Part shown: positions 1-5,703 of the stretch, in pieces
How positions within the stretch are numbered: position 1 is the stretch's first letter
How the letters are laid out: every line of letters begins with the position of its first letter
DNA from: Deltaproteobacteria bacterium
GTDB taxonomy: Bacteria > Desulfobacterota > Desulfobacteria > Desulfobacterales > ETH-SRB1
Direction: 5' to 3'
Assembly (NCBI GenBank): GCA_030262795.1
Contig: JAJSZO010000090.1
Coordinates: 1 to 6,568, forward strand
DNA: 6,568 nt
The notes under the pieces: model-generated
Database searches by the model: none
What the model saw: the letters and a program-made list of their open reading frames with translations, nothing else
Told to the model about the DNA's origin: nothing
Translations under genes and position numbers: made by a program

Positions 1-403
1 TAAGCTTAATCAGATCATCTCTTGCAACTCCTTGTTTAGACAGAATACCAGGATTTCTCAAACGAAAGGCTGTATACCATCTTAGAAAATTTTCCACATA
101 TTTTGTGGAAAAATCCCAACGATCTGCCACAGTATCTTTAAAACTATAGTACACAGGAACTACTGAGGCATTTTCGTCCCGGTAGTTATCCTGTCCGAAA
201 AAAAGTCTGTTTACTACACGCTTGAATATCTCCGTTTTTCCCATGCGCCTTTGACCCAAAAGGACAGTGGACATAGTCCTGCGGGTTGTAGCGTTGATAG
301 CTGCATTATAGAGATATTCCAGATGTTCTTCCCTGTTTGTATATACTTCTTCAGAAACAAGCGGACGGATAGCCCATCTGGAATCGCCTTTGTTTGTTTT
401 CAT
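1..403 (-). CDS. P-loop ATPase, N-terminal part (cut by window edge)
   Basis: An open frame of 134 codons starts at the ATG at 403-401 and runs off the left edge without a stop. An in-frame TAG five codons upstream and an AAGG directly before the ATG support this start. Residues 21-35 (YTNREEHLEYLYNAA) match the 'F/Y-x-x-R-E-x-E/H-x-x-x-L' segment that precedes the P-loop in archaeal-type AAA ATPases. Residues 46-57 (TVLLGQRRMGKT) are a clear Walker A motif with Lys56 and Thr57 as the expected nucleotide-binding residues. Families of this kind (Pfam 'ATPase domain predominantly from Archaea' and similar) are usually 350-550 residues long and are mostly of unknown role, often found in accessory or selfish regions. 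Walker B and the C-terminal domain lie outside the window, so the subfamily cannot be named. It is unlikely to share a function with the cytochromes; the space between is filled with repeats and a separate small gene. Confidence 0.7.
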   Translation of the reverse strand, partial: MKTNKGDSRWAIRPLVSEEVYTNREEHLEYLYNAAINATTRRTMSTVLLGQRRMGKTEIFKRVVNRLFFGQDNYRDENASVVPVYYSFKDTVADRWDFSTKYVENFLRWYTAFRLRNPGILSKQGVARDDLIKL

Positions 404-432
404 CCTTATAAAAGCCTATGCACTAAATTTCA

Positions 433-463
433 TCCGCAGATTACACAGATTTTCGCAGATTAT
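433..463. repeat. CGCAGATTA short repeat
   Basis: Three imperfect 9-base units lie nearly head to tail: CGCAGATTA (435-443), CACAGATTT (444-452) and CGCAGATTA (454-462). From memory, similar 'CGCAGATTACACAGATT' strings are scattered through many environmental bacterial genomes, often next to small accessory genes such as GxxExxY or four-helix-bundle proteins. Here it lies between the ATPase start and the S23-family gene. It is non-coding as far as I can see. Confidence 0.6.
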
Positions 464-489
464 TACGGAAAGATAGAGACGTAGTGATG

Positions 490-503
490 TAGGGACAGAG
501 GGA
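490..503 (+). repeat. Left arm of imperfect inverted repeat flanking the S23-family gene
   Basis: TAGGGACAGAGGGA here matches the reverse complement of 918-931 (TCCCTTTGTCCCTA) at 13 of 14 positions. The two arms lie 17 bases past the stop codon and 22 bases upstream of the start codon of the small gene at 521-895, so they bracket it closely. In an RNA spanning the gene the arms could pair. This resembles the stem ends of the intervening sequences in which the S23 family was first found, though no rRNA surrounds it here. Confidence 0.6.
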
Positions 504-520
504 CAAAGTGATAGAGGAAA

Positions 521-895
521 TTAACTTATTTTTTGTTGTAAGCTTCCGATTAACGCATTTAACATCTTCAATATCTCATCGCAAATTCCTGCTCGTTCAG
601 CGACAACCGTTTTCGTGATATATCCCAAATCTCTACATTTTATCAGCCAATTTTGAGTTTCTGTTGTTGACCCTCTGGAAATAACTAAAAAATGGATATA
701 GTCAGCACTGCTCCTTCGGCCAAAACCTTCTGAAATATTTGCACTTATCGAACTACTTGATCTTAATATCTGATCCGCTATGATCCAGGCAACGCGTTTT
801 TTGGGAAATAATTCCACGTCATTTGCAATGTCCAAAAATAACTGATGGGATTTTTGCCAAACGGTCAACTCCCTAAAAGATTCTATCCTTCCCAT
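521..895 (-). CDS. Four-helix bundle protein, S23 / 23S rRNA intervening-sequence protein family
   Basis: This 124-residue protein has the usual length and signature of the S23/IVP four-helix-bundle family. The opening FRELTVWQKSHQLFLDI (residues 7-23) matches the family's 'F..L.vWq.a..l' helix. Residues 41-59 (DQILRSSSSISANISEGFG) match the conserved 'QirRA..SI..NIaEG' turn, and residues 67-81 give the 'fl..s.GS..E' helix. The family was first described from intervening sequences inside 23S rRNA genes of Leptospira and others, but most members are stand-alone genes. Structures are homo-oligomeric rings of helical bundles; the biochemical role is not settled. A GGAG four bases before the ATG (900-903) supports the start. 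Imperfect inverted repeats at 490-503 and 918-931 bracket the gene, which suggests it moves or spreads as a small unit. Family assignment is firm; a functional claim is not possible. Confidence 0.93.
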   Translation of the reverse strand: MGRIESFRELTVWQKSHQLFLDIANDVELFPKKRVAWIIADQILRSSSSISANISEGFGRRSSADYIHFLVISRGSTTETQNWLIKCRDLGYITKTVVAERAGICDEILKMLNALIGSLQQKIS

Positions 896-917
896 TTTTC
901 TCCACTACATCCCTATC

Positions 918-931
918 TCCCTTTGTCCCTA
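918..931 (-). repeat. Right arm of imperfect inverted repeat flanking the S23-family gene
   Basis: TCCCTTTGTCCCTA is the partner of the arm at 490-503, with one mismatch in 14. It sits just upstream of the start of the S23-family gene. The surrounding bases continue in the same style (several CCCT/AGGGA words from 907 to 960), so the arm is part of a longer G-rich degenerate repeat rather than a sharply bounded site. No target-site duplication was evident on the outer sides. Confidence 0.55.
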
Positions 932-966
932 ATCCCTTCGCCGCAGGCGTCTCAATCCCTTATTCA

Positions 967-1065
967 TCAGATCTCAGTTTCAGATGGCGGCCTTTTTTCA
1001 GCTAATAAATACAGATAGTTAGAATAGCCTTTTCTGTAACCTCTCTTTTTTGTCTTTTTTTTCAT
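967..1065 (-). CDS. Possible 32-residue basic small protein (doubtful)
   Basis: A 32-codon frame starts at the ATG at 1065-1063 and ends in TGA. Its first 13 residues (MKKKTKKRGYRKG) are strongly basic, followed by a short tyrosine/leucine stretch (YSNYLYLLAEK). An AGGTGG lies seven bases upstream and could serve as a ribosome-binding site. The ATG overlaps, as ATGA, the stop of an even shorter seven-codon frame that has its own GGAG five prime to it. This arrangement is seen in translated leader pairs, but it also arises easily by chance in A-rich DNA. I do not recognise the peptide. It lies between repeat blocks and may be nothing. Confidence 0.2.
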   Translation of the reverse strand: MKKKTKKRGYRKGYSNYLYLLAEKRPPSETEI

Positions 1066-1257
1066 GTCTTCACCACCTTGTTTTTCATCTCCGGCAACAA
1101 TCTTTATTAGCAATAACAGATAATTATAAATTTCCTGTAACCACCCCCTTTTTTCGGCCTTTTTTTAATTTCGTACAACTATCTAAAGTATATACATATT
1201 TTCGTTTTTAATCACTTTTCCCTTGCTGATTAGCCTGATTCCCTTAACTTCATCCCT

Positions 1258-2022
1258 TCATCCCTGCTGTTTTGTTGATTGGGCAATTAATAATGCATCT
1301 TTATTGCTTTTGGTTTTTTCCGGTAAGAGTTTCTTTTTTTTATTTTGGGTTATAATTTTTCCTTCAGTATTTATCACAGTTTTTTGATCTATGACAAGTA
1401 AGCCCAACTGCGACATTACATCCTGTTTATATTGATAATCGTATTTCATCTTTTCTAATTTATATTTCATAAATATCCAGATCAATGCAAAAACTACTGC
1501 AACGGCAAAAACAACACCCAGGATGATAAGAGCATACTCCACAGTTTTTACCCCTATTTCTCCCAGAAATATTATTAAATTATCTAATTGAGAAAAAATT
1601 ATAGCGCCGATTCCCAATATCAGCAAAGTAAGTAAAAAGGGCATCTGACGAATTAAAGTTAATGAAGCATTTATTTTATTAAAAGGATTGTTTTTTTCAT
1701 TATCTTCATTATTCTCATCATCAGATGACTCGGAATCTATGGATTGAGGAGTAGAATGACCGAAAATAAATAAATTAAAAGCAGTTATAAAAATGCCGAG
1801 CAGAAATGTTATTGCAATCGGTACCAGAAAGGATGCGAGAAAATAGTATTTCCAGGGAAAAGGAAGATTGACCGGTTCAAGCTGGAAAAGAAAGCAAGAT
1901 CCGAAAATCATAATTTCCAGCACAAAAATCAAGCTAATGTAACATTTAACAAACTTTTTTAATTCATATGTATCAAAAAGCGAGGCTATGCCTTTGAGTT
2001 TAGTATTAGCTAATCCAGACAT
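1258..2022 (-). CDS. Four-helix integral membrane protein of unknown function
   Basis: I do not recognise this 254-residue protein. It has four predicted membrane segments, at about residues 28-47, 60-87, 127-145 and 162-186. The middle loop (95-112) is very acidic and Asn-rich (SIDSESSDDENNEDNEKN). The C-terminal tail of about 65 residues is soluble and lysine-rich (KKKKLLPEKTK near 228-238). By the positive-inside rule both ends and the acidic loop should be cytoplasmic, with two short periplasmic hairpins. The start is well supported: AAGGAGA lies five bases before the ATG. The gene begins 64 bases after the stop of the Sel1-like gene, with a hairpin between, so it is probably the last gene of the cytochrome operon. 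No haem, Fe-S, quinone-site or enzyme motif is visible. A role as a membrane partner of the Sel1-like protein is a guess from position only. Confidence 0.85.
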   Translation of the reverse strand: MSGLANTKLKGIASLFDTYELKKFVKCYISLIFVLEIMIFGSCFLFQLEPVNLPFPWKYYFLASFLVPIAITFLLGIFITAFNLFIFGHSTPQSIDSESSDDENNEDNEKNNPFNKINASLTLIRQMPFLLTLLILGIGAIIFSQLDNLIIFLGEIGVKTVEYALIILGVVFAVAVVFALIWIFMKYKLEKMKYDYQYKQDVMSQLGLLVIDQKTVINTEGKIITQNKKKKLLPEKTKSNKDALLIAQSTKQQG

Positions 2023-2059
2023 GTATTCTCCTTCGACAATTGTTGAGCGAAATAACTAT

Positions 2060-2086
2060 TGCCTGAACGGGGTTTTTGTTCAGGCA
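2060..2086 (-). terminator. Perfect 9-bp hairpin between Sel1-like and membrane-protein genes
   Basis: TGCCTGAAC (2060-2068) and GTTCAGGCA (2078-2086) are perfect complements around a nine-base loop, and the stem directly abuts the stop codon of the Sel1-like gene. In the minus-strand RNA it is followed by AAUAGUUAUUUCG, which is too poor in U to make a strong intrinsic terminator. It may act as a partial terminator, a transcript-end stabiliser or a processing site that lowers expression of the downstream membrane protein. The stem contains GTTCAGG, the same word as the intergenic repeats near the cytochromes, so it may instead be a relic of that repeat family. Confidence 0.45.
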
Positions 2087-3172
2087 TTATTTTGTAATGA
2101 CAAAATTGAAATCCTTATCAGCTCCATATTGATTTTGAGCATATATTGTAAGCACCCAATGCAGACCTTCACTCATAGAATCAACTTTAGTTGATTTTGA
2201 AAAGGATACCGACTTGATTGTCGTGTGAATCCGCGCCATAATATAGTCGTTTTGTTTTGTTACCTTACCGATGAGATTTCCGTTCGGGCCCGATGTGAAA
2301 ATTGAAAATGAATTTATATTGCCTATTATACTATATTTAACAATAATGACTTGTTTTGACCTTTTGCCGTGAACTTTTTTTTCTGCAATATTTAATCTCT
2401 GGGTTGCCCATTCAGTCAGTTTTTCTCTATTTTTGATCCATAAAGCAGTCTCCGGTGATGTCGGAATACTTAAAGCTTTTTGATACCAATCTATTGATCG
2501 AAGGTAATTTTTTTCCACGCCTTTGCCATAAAAATAATAATCTCCGATCATTATTGCTGAAGCAGGCTCCTGGCTGTAATCAAACGCTTTTGTGAACCAG
2601 TTCAAAGCTTCTATATATTTGCCTTTATTATTAAAATATATGCCCATTTGATAAATGGCAAGAGGGTTGCCATTATCAGCCGATATTGTTAACCATTTTT
2701 TGTATTGTTCCTCTTTTCCTTTACTTTTTAAAATGCCGGCTTTGTATAACATGCCGAGATTGTATTGTGTTTTGCTGTATTTTCTATCAAAAAAAGATTG
2801 ATTTTCAGCCAAATCATTAAAATATGATTCTCCCTTTTCAATATTTGCAGATACTATACTTCCAAGGGCTGCGATTTTTTCTTTGTTGTTTGTAATGTAT
2901 GTATCAGGTAAAGCGCCCAAATATAGTTCTCCAAGAAAGATAATTGCTTCAACATGATCTTTCTTTGCGGCTGTTTTAAGATATTTGACTCCTTTTTTCA
3001 AATTATTATTATCACCATCCGATATCATCGCTATTCCCCTGTCATAATAATCTTGCGGGCTGCAATTCCAGCAGCCATCCTTAAATAGATAATAGAACAT
3101 GAAAATAACATAAATACCGAGGCAAATTCCAAGAAACCACGATACAGACTTTAATTTTTTTTCCATTGTCAT
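2087..3172 (-). CDS. Membrane-anchored, periplasm-facing Sel1/TPR-like repeat protein
   Basis: The 361-residue product starts with a short basic tail and one membrane segment (about 12-30). This reads as an uncleaved anchor that places the rest in the periplasm. Helical repeats of Sel1/TPR type follow. Clear units lie near 57-87 (KKGVKYLKTAAKKDHVEAI then LGELY), 136-171 (YNLGMLYKAG), 172-205 (AIYQMGIYFNNKGKYIEAL) and 206-238 (AIMIGDYYFYGKGVEKN, which carries the typical 'YxxGxGVxxN/D' signature). Such repeats bind other proteins and often act in assembly or as adaptors. Residues 270-361 form a separate, probably beta-rich domain that I do not recognise. A CWNC pair (34-37) sits just outside the membrane; it lacks the following His and is not a haem site. 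The gene starts 31 bases after the last cytochrome stop, so co-transcription is likely. A role in organising or maturing the cytochromes is inference. Confidence 0.88.
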   Translation of the reverse strand: MTMEKKLKSVSWFLGICLGIYVIFMFYYLFKDGCWNCSPQDYYDRGIAMISDGDNNNLKKGVKYLKTAAKKDHVEAIIFLGELYLGALPDTYITNNKEKIAALGSIVSANIEKGESYFNDLAENQSFFDRKYSKTQYNLGMLYKAGILKSKGKEEQYKKWLTISADNGNPLAIYQMGIYFNNKGKYIEALNWFTKAFDYSQEPASAIMIGDYYFYGKGVEKNYLRSIDWYQKALSIPTSPETALWIKNREKLTEWATQRLNIAEKKVHGKRSKQVIIVKYSIIGNINSFSIFTSGPNGNLIGKVTKQNDYIMARIHTTIKSVSFSKSTKVDSMSEGLHWVLTIYAQNQYGADKDFNFVITK

Positions 3173-3183
3173 TTTATTAGCAA

Positions 3184-3189
3184 CCCCCT
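3184..3189 (-). promoter_or_regulatory. Ribosome-binding site of the Sel1-like gene
   Basis: AGGGGG on the minus strand lies 11 bases before the first ATG (3172) and 17 before the second in-frame ATG (3166). The spacing is long but favours the first start, giving the N-terminus MTMEKK. No other purine-rich site fits the second ATG. Confidence 0.5.
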
Positions 3190-3203
3190 GGCTTTGTTTG
3201 GAC

Positions 3204-4052
3204 TTACGGTAACTGCAGGGTCAGAGTATGCGGATTTCCGTGACAATCATTACAACCGCTGAATTTTTCAAGCAATGCTTTTGAATGCGGTTCCTGCCCA
3301 TGGCATTCCTGGCACATTGGAATATAGCGGTGCTTATTGGCATGGCAATTGGCACATTTAAGAAAAGCATGTTTATTCTCGCTGCCCGATAATTGGTTGC
3401 CGACATCAACATGACAACCTGTACAGATAGTATCTGCCACATCTTCGGTATAGCTGACCACCAAAGGTGAATGACTTGGGTGGCAGGTATTACACCCCAT
3501 ATTTTTGATAAATGGTGTATGTGTTTCAGAATGGCATTCGGTACAGGCTGGTATGTAACCATGCTTATCGTGGTGACATGAAGAGCATGCAGTGTCGGTA
3601 TGCGCACTAAGGTTTTGAGTTGTTTCGGTTGCCTGATCAACATGGCACTTGCGGCAATCCTTAACTATTTTTCTAAAACTTAGACTATTTTTAGGCGCAT
3701 GAGCATTTTCATGACACCGCAGGCAGTCAGGAAAATCAGCTCCATGGAATAGAACATGACAGTCAGCGCAGTCAGGAACAACGTCTTTCCAGTTTTTTCC
3801 AGGTTTATATGTATGAAATATTTCGTGACATTTCATGCAGACCATCTGATGTGCTCCGCCTTTGTCTCTGATGTCCGTAAAAACTGAAAAATGACACCTG
3901 GCACAATCATGGTTTGTGATCGGTCTGATGTTTTGCCTGTAAAACGCAGGGCCATACTCTTCAGCGACGACATTAATCAGCGAAAAAGTACTCAAGCTCA
4001 AGTATATGATCAAAGTACAACCAACAATGTTGGTGAAAAACTTTCTTCCCAT
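3204..4052 (-). CDS. Periplasmic 12-haem c-type cytochrome
   Basis: The 282-residue precursor has a signal peptide with a hydrophobic core at about 8-27 and likely cleavage after NVVA30. Twelve CxxCH motifs begin at residues 50, 72, 95, 110, 133, 156, 170, 187, 210, 233, 247 and 267, roughly one haem per 20 mature residues. There is no CxxCK or expanded CX3-4CH variant, so a nitrite-reductase-type active-site haem is unlikely. Extra histidines close after many motifs (CHHDKH, CHSETH, CHPSH, CHANKH) fit bis-His, low-potential haems used for electron relay. The motif spacing follows the same plan as the two upstream cytochromes, and the C-terminal CxxCH-CxxCH-CxxCHGNPH cap is shared. It is the most diverged of the three. 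GGGGA six bases before the ATG supports the start. It probably shares an operon with the downstream Sel1-like gene. Its redox partner is unknown; an MtrA/DmsE-like conduit role is possible but not shown. Confidence 0.97.
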   Translation of the reverse strand: MGRKFFTNIVGCTLIIYLSLSTFSLINVVAEEYGPAFYRQNIRPITNHDCARCHFSVFTDIRDKGGAHQMVCMKCHEIFHTYKPGKNWKDVVPDCADCHVLFHGADFPDCLRCHENAHAPKNSLSFRKIVKDCRKCHVDQATETTQNLSAHTDTACSSCHHDKHGYIPACTECHSETHTPFIKNMGCNTCHPSHSPLVVSYTEDVADTICTGCHVDVGNQLSGSENKHAFLKCANCHANKHRYIPMCQECHGQEPHSKALLEKFSGCNDCHGNPHTLTLQLP

Positions 4053-4092
4053 TTTATGTCCCCATCTTCTATTTTGATGGTTTGCTTGTAAC

Positions 4093-4115
4093 GGTTCAAG
4101 GTTCAGGGTTCAAGG
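4093..4115 (+). repeat. GGTTCAR heptamer repeat, short block
   Basis: Three consecutive near-perfect 7-base units (GGTTCAA, GGTTCAG, GGTTCAA) lie in the gap between the 20-haem and the downstream 12-haem cytochrome genes. They are followed by a small AAGGT-AAA-ACCTT inverted repeat at 4113-4125. The same words recur in the two other blocks near 5480-5550 and 5704-5766. No coding potential is seen. Confidence 0.75.
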
Positions 4116-4154
4116 TAAAACCTTTTTATGCTACCACTACCAGATGGGTACTTG

Positions 4155-4192
4155 CTTCCTATTTCCCGTCTCCTGTTTCCTATTTTCTTTTT
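4155..4192 (-). repeat. Purine-rich degenerate repeat downstream of the 20-haem gene
   Basis: On the minus strand this is a run of almost only A and G with recurring AATAGGAA / AGGAAACAGGAGA words. The two best matching units are at about 4156-4165 and 4177-4186. It starts two bases past the stop codon of the 20-haem gene and shows no stem-loop. It looks like a separate intergenic repeat type from the GGTTCAR units, and it may affect transcription or mRNA stability between the cytochromes. Confidence 0.5.
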
Positions 4193-4193
4193 C

Positions 4194-5462
4194 CTACTTA
4201 ATCAATCCATGGGGATCTTGATGACATGTATGGCAATCTGAAAATTTCGCATGAATCTCGTATTTATGCGGTTTCCCATGGCATATTTTGCATTTAAGCA
4301 AATTTTTATGTTTGTTTTTATGACAATACACACATCTTAATTCATGATGTTTTGTATGACTTACTGTTGACATCTTTTTCCCAACAAGTTCATGACAGCT
4401 TAAACAAAAAGACGAGTCAATTCCTTCTCCATAGATTACTTCCAATGGCATATGGGGTTTATGACATCGCAGACAATCATTAAGGGCCATTTCCTGTGTA
4501 TGGGTTTTATTGCTATGACATATAAAGCATGATGGAGATTCGCCATGCTTTACATGGCATTCATTACAGCCTAATTCGGCATGTTCGCTTGGATATGCCT
4601 TCATCTCTTTATCTGCAGCCGGATGGCAGGATGCGCAGGCCGATGTAACATTATCGGCTTTGCTCAGATCCATCTCCATTGGAGAATGAGGATGGTGGCA
4701 TGACGCACAATTTTCCACCTTATAGTGTGGTTTATCCGACGGCGCATGACACAGAGAACATTTTGGAATAACATTTTTTTCGGCAGGAGGATGCTGCCTG
4801 TGGCAATCAATACATTTGACTGATTTGTGCGCTCCTCCATGATTGTCAACTGTATTTACTGTTTCATCATGACAAGCGGTGCACAGGGCAGGGGGAACTA
4901 CAGCATCATACTTTATTGCTGCGGGACGATGAGGTTTATGACAAAGGAAGCAGTCCTCAGCGTTCATTTCAGGTGAATGGGTTTCATGACATTCCATACA
5001 TGCAGTAGATTCGCCATGTGTTGAATGACATTTTTTGCAATCTAATTCAGAGTGCGCACTTGGATATGTATGGTTTTCTTGTCCTTCAGTTGGATGACAG
5101 GATACACAGGCCGGTTTTACATTATTAATTTTGCTCAAATCCATCTCTTTGGGGTAGTGGGGATGATGGCATTTTTTGCAGTCTTTTACAGCGTAATGAG
5201 AACTTGTATCAGGTGAATGACAAGCACTACATTCCGGAATGATATTTTTTCCCTGGGGAGGATGTTCTTCGTGACAATCAATACAGGTTACTTCTGTTTT
5301 ATGTAATGCCCCACGTTCGTTTACTTCCCGTATATTGCTCGGATGGCACTTGATACAGTCACCTTCGACTAATTTAAGAAAATTGTTTTCAGCCAAAGAC
5401 AAGGTGTTAGAAAAAAGCATAAACAACCAACTAATAATACTGATAAACACCTTTTTTCTCAT
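4194..5462 (-). CDS. Periplasmic 20-haem c-type cytochrome with internal eight-haem duplication
   Basis: The 422-residue precursor has a signal peptide (MRKK then a hydrophobic core, likely cut after LSLA24). Twenty CxxCH motifs begin at 36, 60, 78, 95, 119, 142, 155, 171, 194, 217, 235, 252, 276, 299, 312, 330, 353, 377, 391 and 410. The motifs from 60 to 155 recur exactly 157 residues later, and those at 171 and 194 recur 159 later. Residues 60-102 and 217-259 are identical at 26 of 43 positions, so an eight-haem block has been duplicated. The last four haems form the cap shared with its neighbours. Repeated CHxPH, CHxxH and 'EMDLSK' segments mark each copy. Histidines two to four residues past most motifs suit bis-His coordination. 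GGAGG (5468-5472) lies five bases before the ATG. The closely packed haems should carry electrons over a long distance, probably in or across the periplasm. No catalytic haem variant is visible. Family-level name: multihaem cytochrome c of the paired-CxxCH / cytochrome c3-like type. Confidence 0.97.
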   Translation of the reverse strand: MRKKVFISIISWLFMLFSNTLSLAENNFLKLVEGDCIKCHPSNIREVNERGALHKTEVTCIDCHEEHPPQGKNIIPECSACHSPDTSSHYAVKDCKKCHHPHYPKEMDLSKINNVKPACVSCHPTEGQENHTYPSAHSELDCKKCHSTHGESTACMECHETHSPEMNAEDCFLCHKPHRPAAIKYDAVVPPALCTACHDETVNTVDNHGGAHKSVKCIDCHRQHPPAEKNVIPKCSLCHAPSDKPHYKVENCASCHHPHSPMEMDLSKADNVTSACASCHPAADKEMKAYPSEHAELGCNECHVKHGESPSCFICHSNKTHTQEMALNDCLRCHKPHMPLEVIYGEGIDSSFCLSCHELVGKKMSTVSHTKHHELRCVYCHKNKHKNLLKCKICHGKPHKYEIHAKFSDCHTCHQDPHGLIK

Positions 5463-5479
5463 CTGTGCCTCCGTGTATA

Positions 5480-5550
5480 GGGTTCTGGGTTCAAAGGTTC
5501 AAAGGTTCTGAGTTCAAAAGTTCATAAGTTCAGAAATTCAAGGTTTAAGG
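5480..5550 (+). repeat. GGTTCAR heptamer repeat, long degenerate block
   Basis: About ten degenerate 7- to 8-base units of the GTTCA type run in one direction (GGTTCTG, GGTTCAAA, GGTTCAAA, GGTTCTGA, GTTCAAAA, GTTCATAA, GTTCAGAA and so on). They decay towards the right end. The block begins eight bases upstream of the ribosome-binding site of the 20-haem gene, so it would form most of its near 5' untranslated leader. Confidence 0.75.
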
Positions 5551-5625
5551 AATCGAAAATAAATAATCTTTACACTATATCAACGCTTGGTTTGATTTTG
5601 TAGTTCCATTCATCATTATAAGATT

Positions 5626-5644
5626 GCGCATTAAAACCATGCGC
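5626..5644. promoter_or_regulatory. Inverted repeat GCGCAT-N7-ATGCGC (possible operator)
   Basis: A perfect 6-bp inverted repeat with a seven-base spacer ends five bases upstream (minus strand) of a TATAAT at 5620-5615. This places it where the -35 region would be, as in some activator-dependent promoters of the 20-haem gene. The match is short and could be chance. No known regulator consensus is recognised. Confidence 0.25.
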
Positions 5645-5703
5645 CATAAGCAAAATCGGCGTTCATCTAAAAAATAGAGAGTTTATTTATTTTTGATCCC
5701 TAA

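Larger units (their letters stand above)
896..1257. other. Intergenic region, repeat-rich, no firm gene
   Basis: These 362 bases separate the S23-family gene from the four-helix membrane protein. They hold CCCT-rich degenerate repeats at both ends (about 907-960 and 1216-1265), including a direct AGGGATGA repeat on the minus strand next to 1258. There is also a GC mini-hairpin CGCC-TGC-GGCG (about 940-951) and long T-runs on the plus strand between 1041 and 1170. A weak sigma70-like minus-strand promoter can be drawn: GTGATT at 1215-1210, a 17-base spacer and TATACT at 1192-1187. Only three of six -35 positions match, so it is not listed separately. One very short open frame is listed on its own. 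No clear terminator with a U-run follows the membrane-protein stop codon. Confidence 0.5.

Noticed and set aside
251..484. 77-residue plus-strand frame
   Set aside because: It covers the antisense of the ATPase Walker A region and then the CGCAGATTA repeat. It is composition-driven and has no family signature.
1988..2194. 68-residue plus-strand frame across the hairpin
   Set aside because: It is antisense to the ends of two well-supported genes and the gap between them, with no good ribosome-binding site or motif.
3067..3074. CWNC of the Sel1-like protein as a haem-binding site
   Set aside because: The residue after the second cysteine is Ser, not His, so it does not match c-type haem attachment.
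3221..3643. 140-residue minus-strand frame inside the 12-haem cytochrome
   Set aside because: It is an alternate frame of a gene with twelve in-frame haem motifs. It has no domain or motif of its own.
3891..4091. 66-residue plus-strand frame over the start of the 12-haem cytochrome
   Set aside because: It is antisense to the signal-peptide region of a certain gene and has no features of its own.
4113..4130. AAGGT-AAA-ACCTTTTT as an intrinsic terminator
   Set aside because: The U-run would be on a plus-strand transcript, but no plus-strand gene lies upstream. In the minus-strand direction there is no U-run.
4194..5462. Multihaem nitrite reductase or hydroxylamine oxidoreductase
   Set aside because: All twenty motifs are plain CxxCH. 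There is no CxxCK or other active-site haem signature, and the internal duplication fits an electron relay better.
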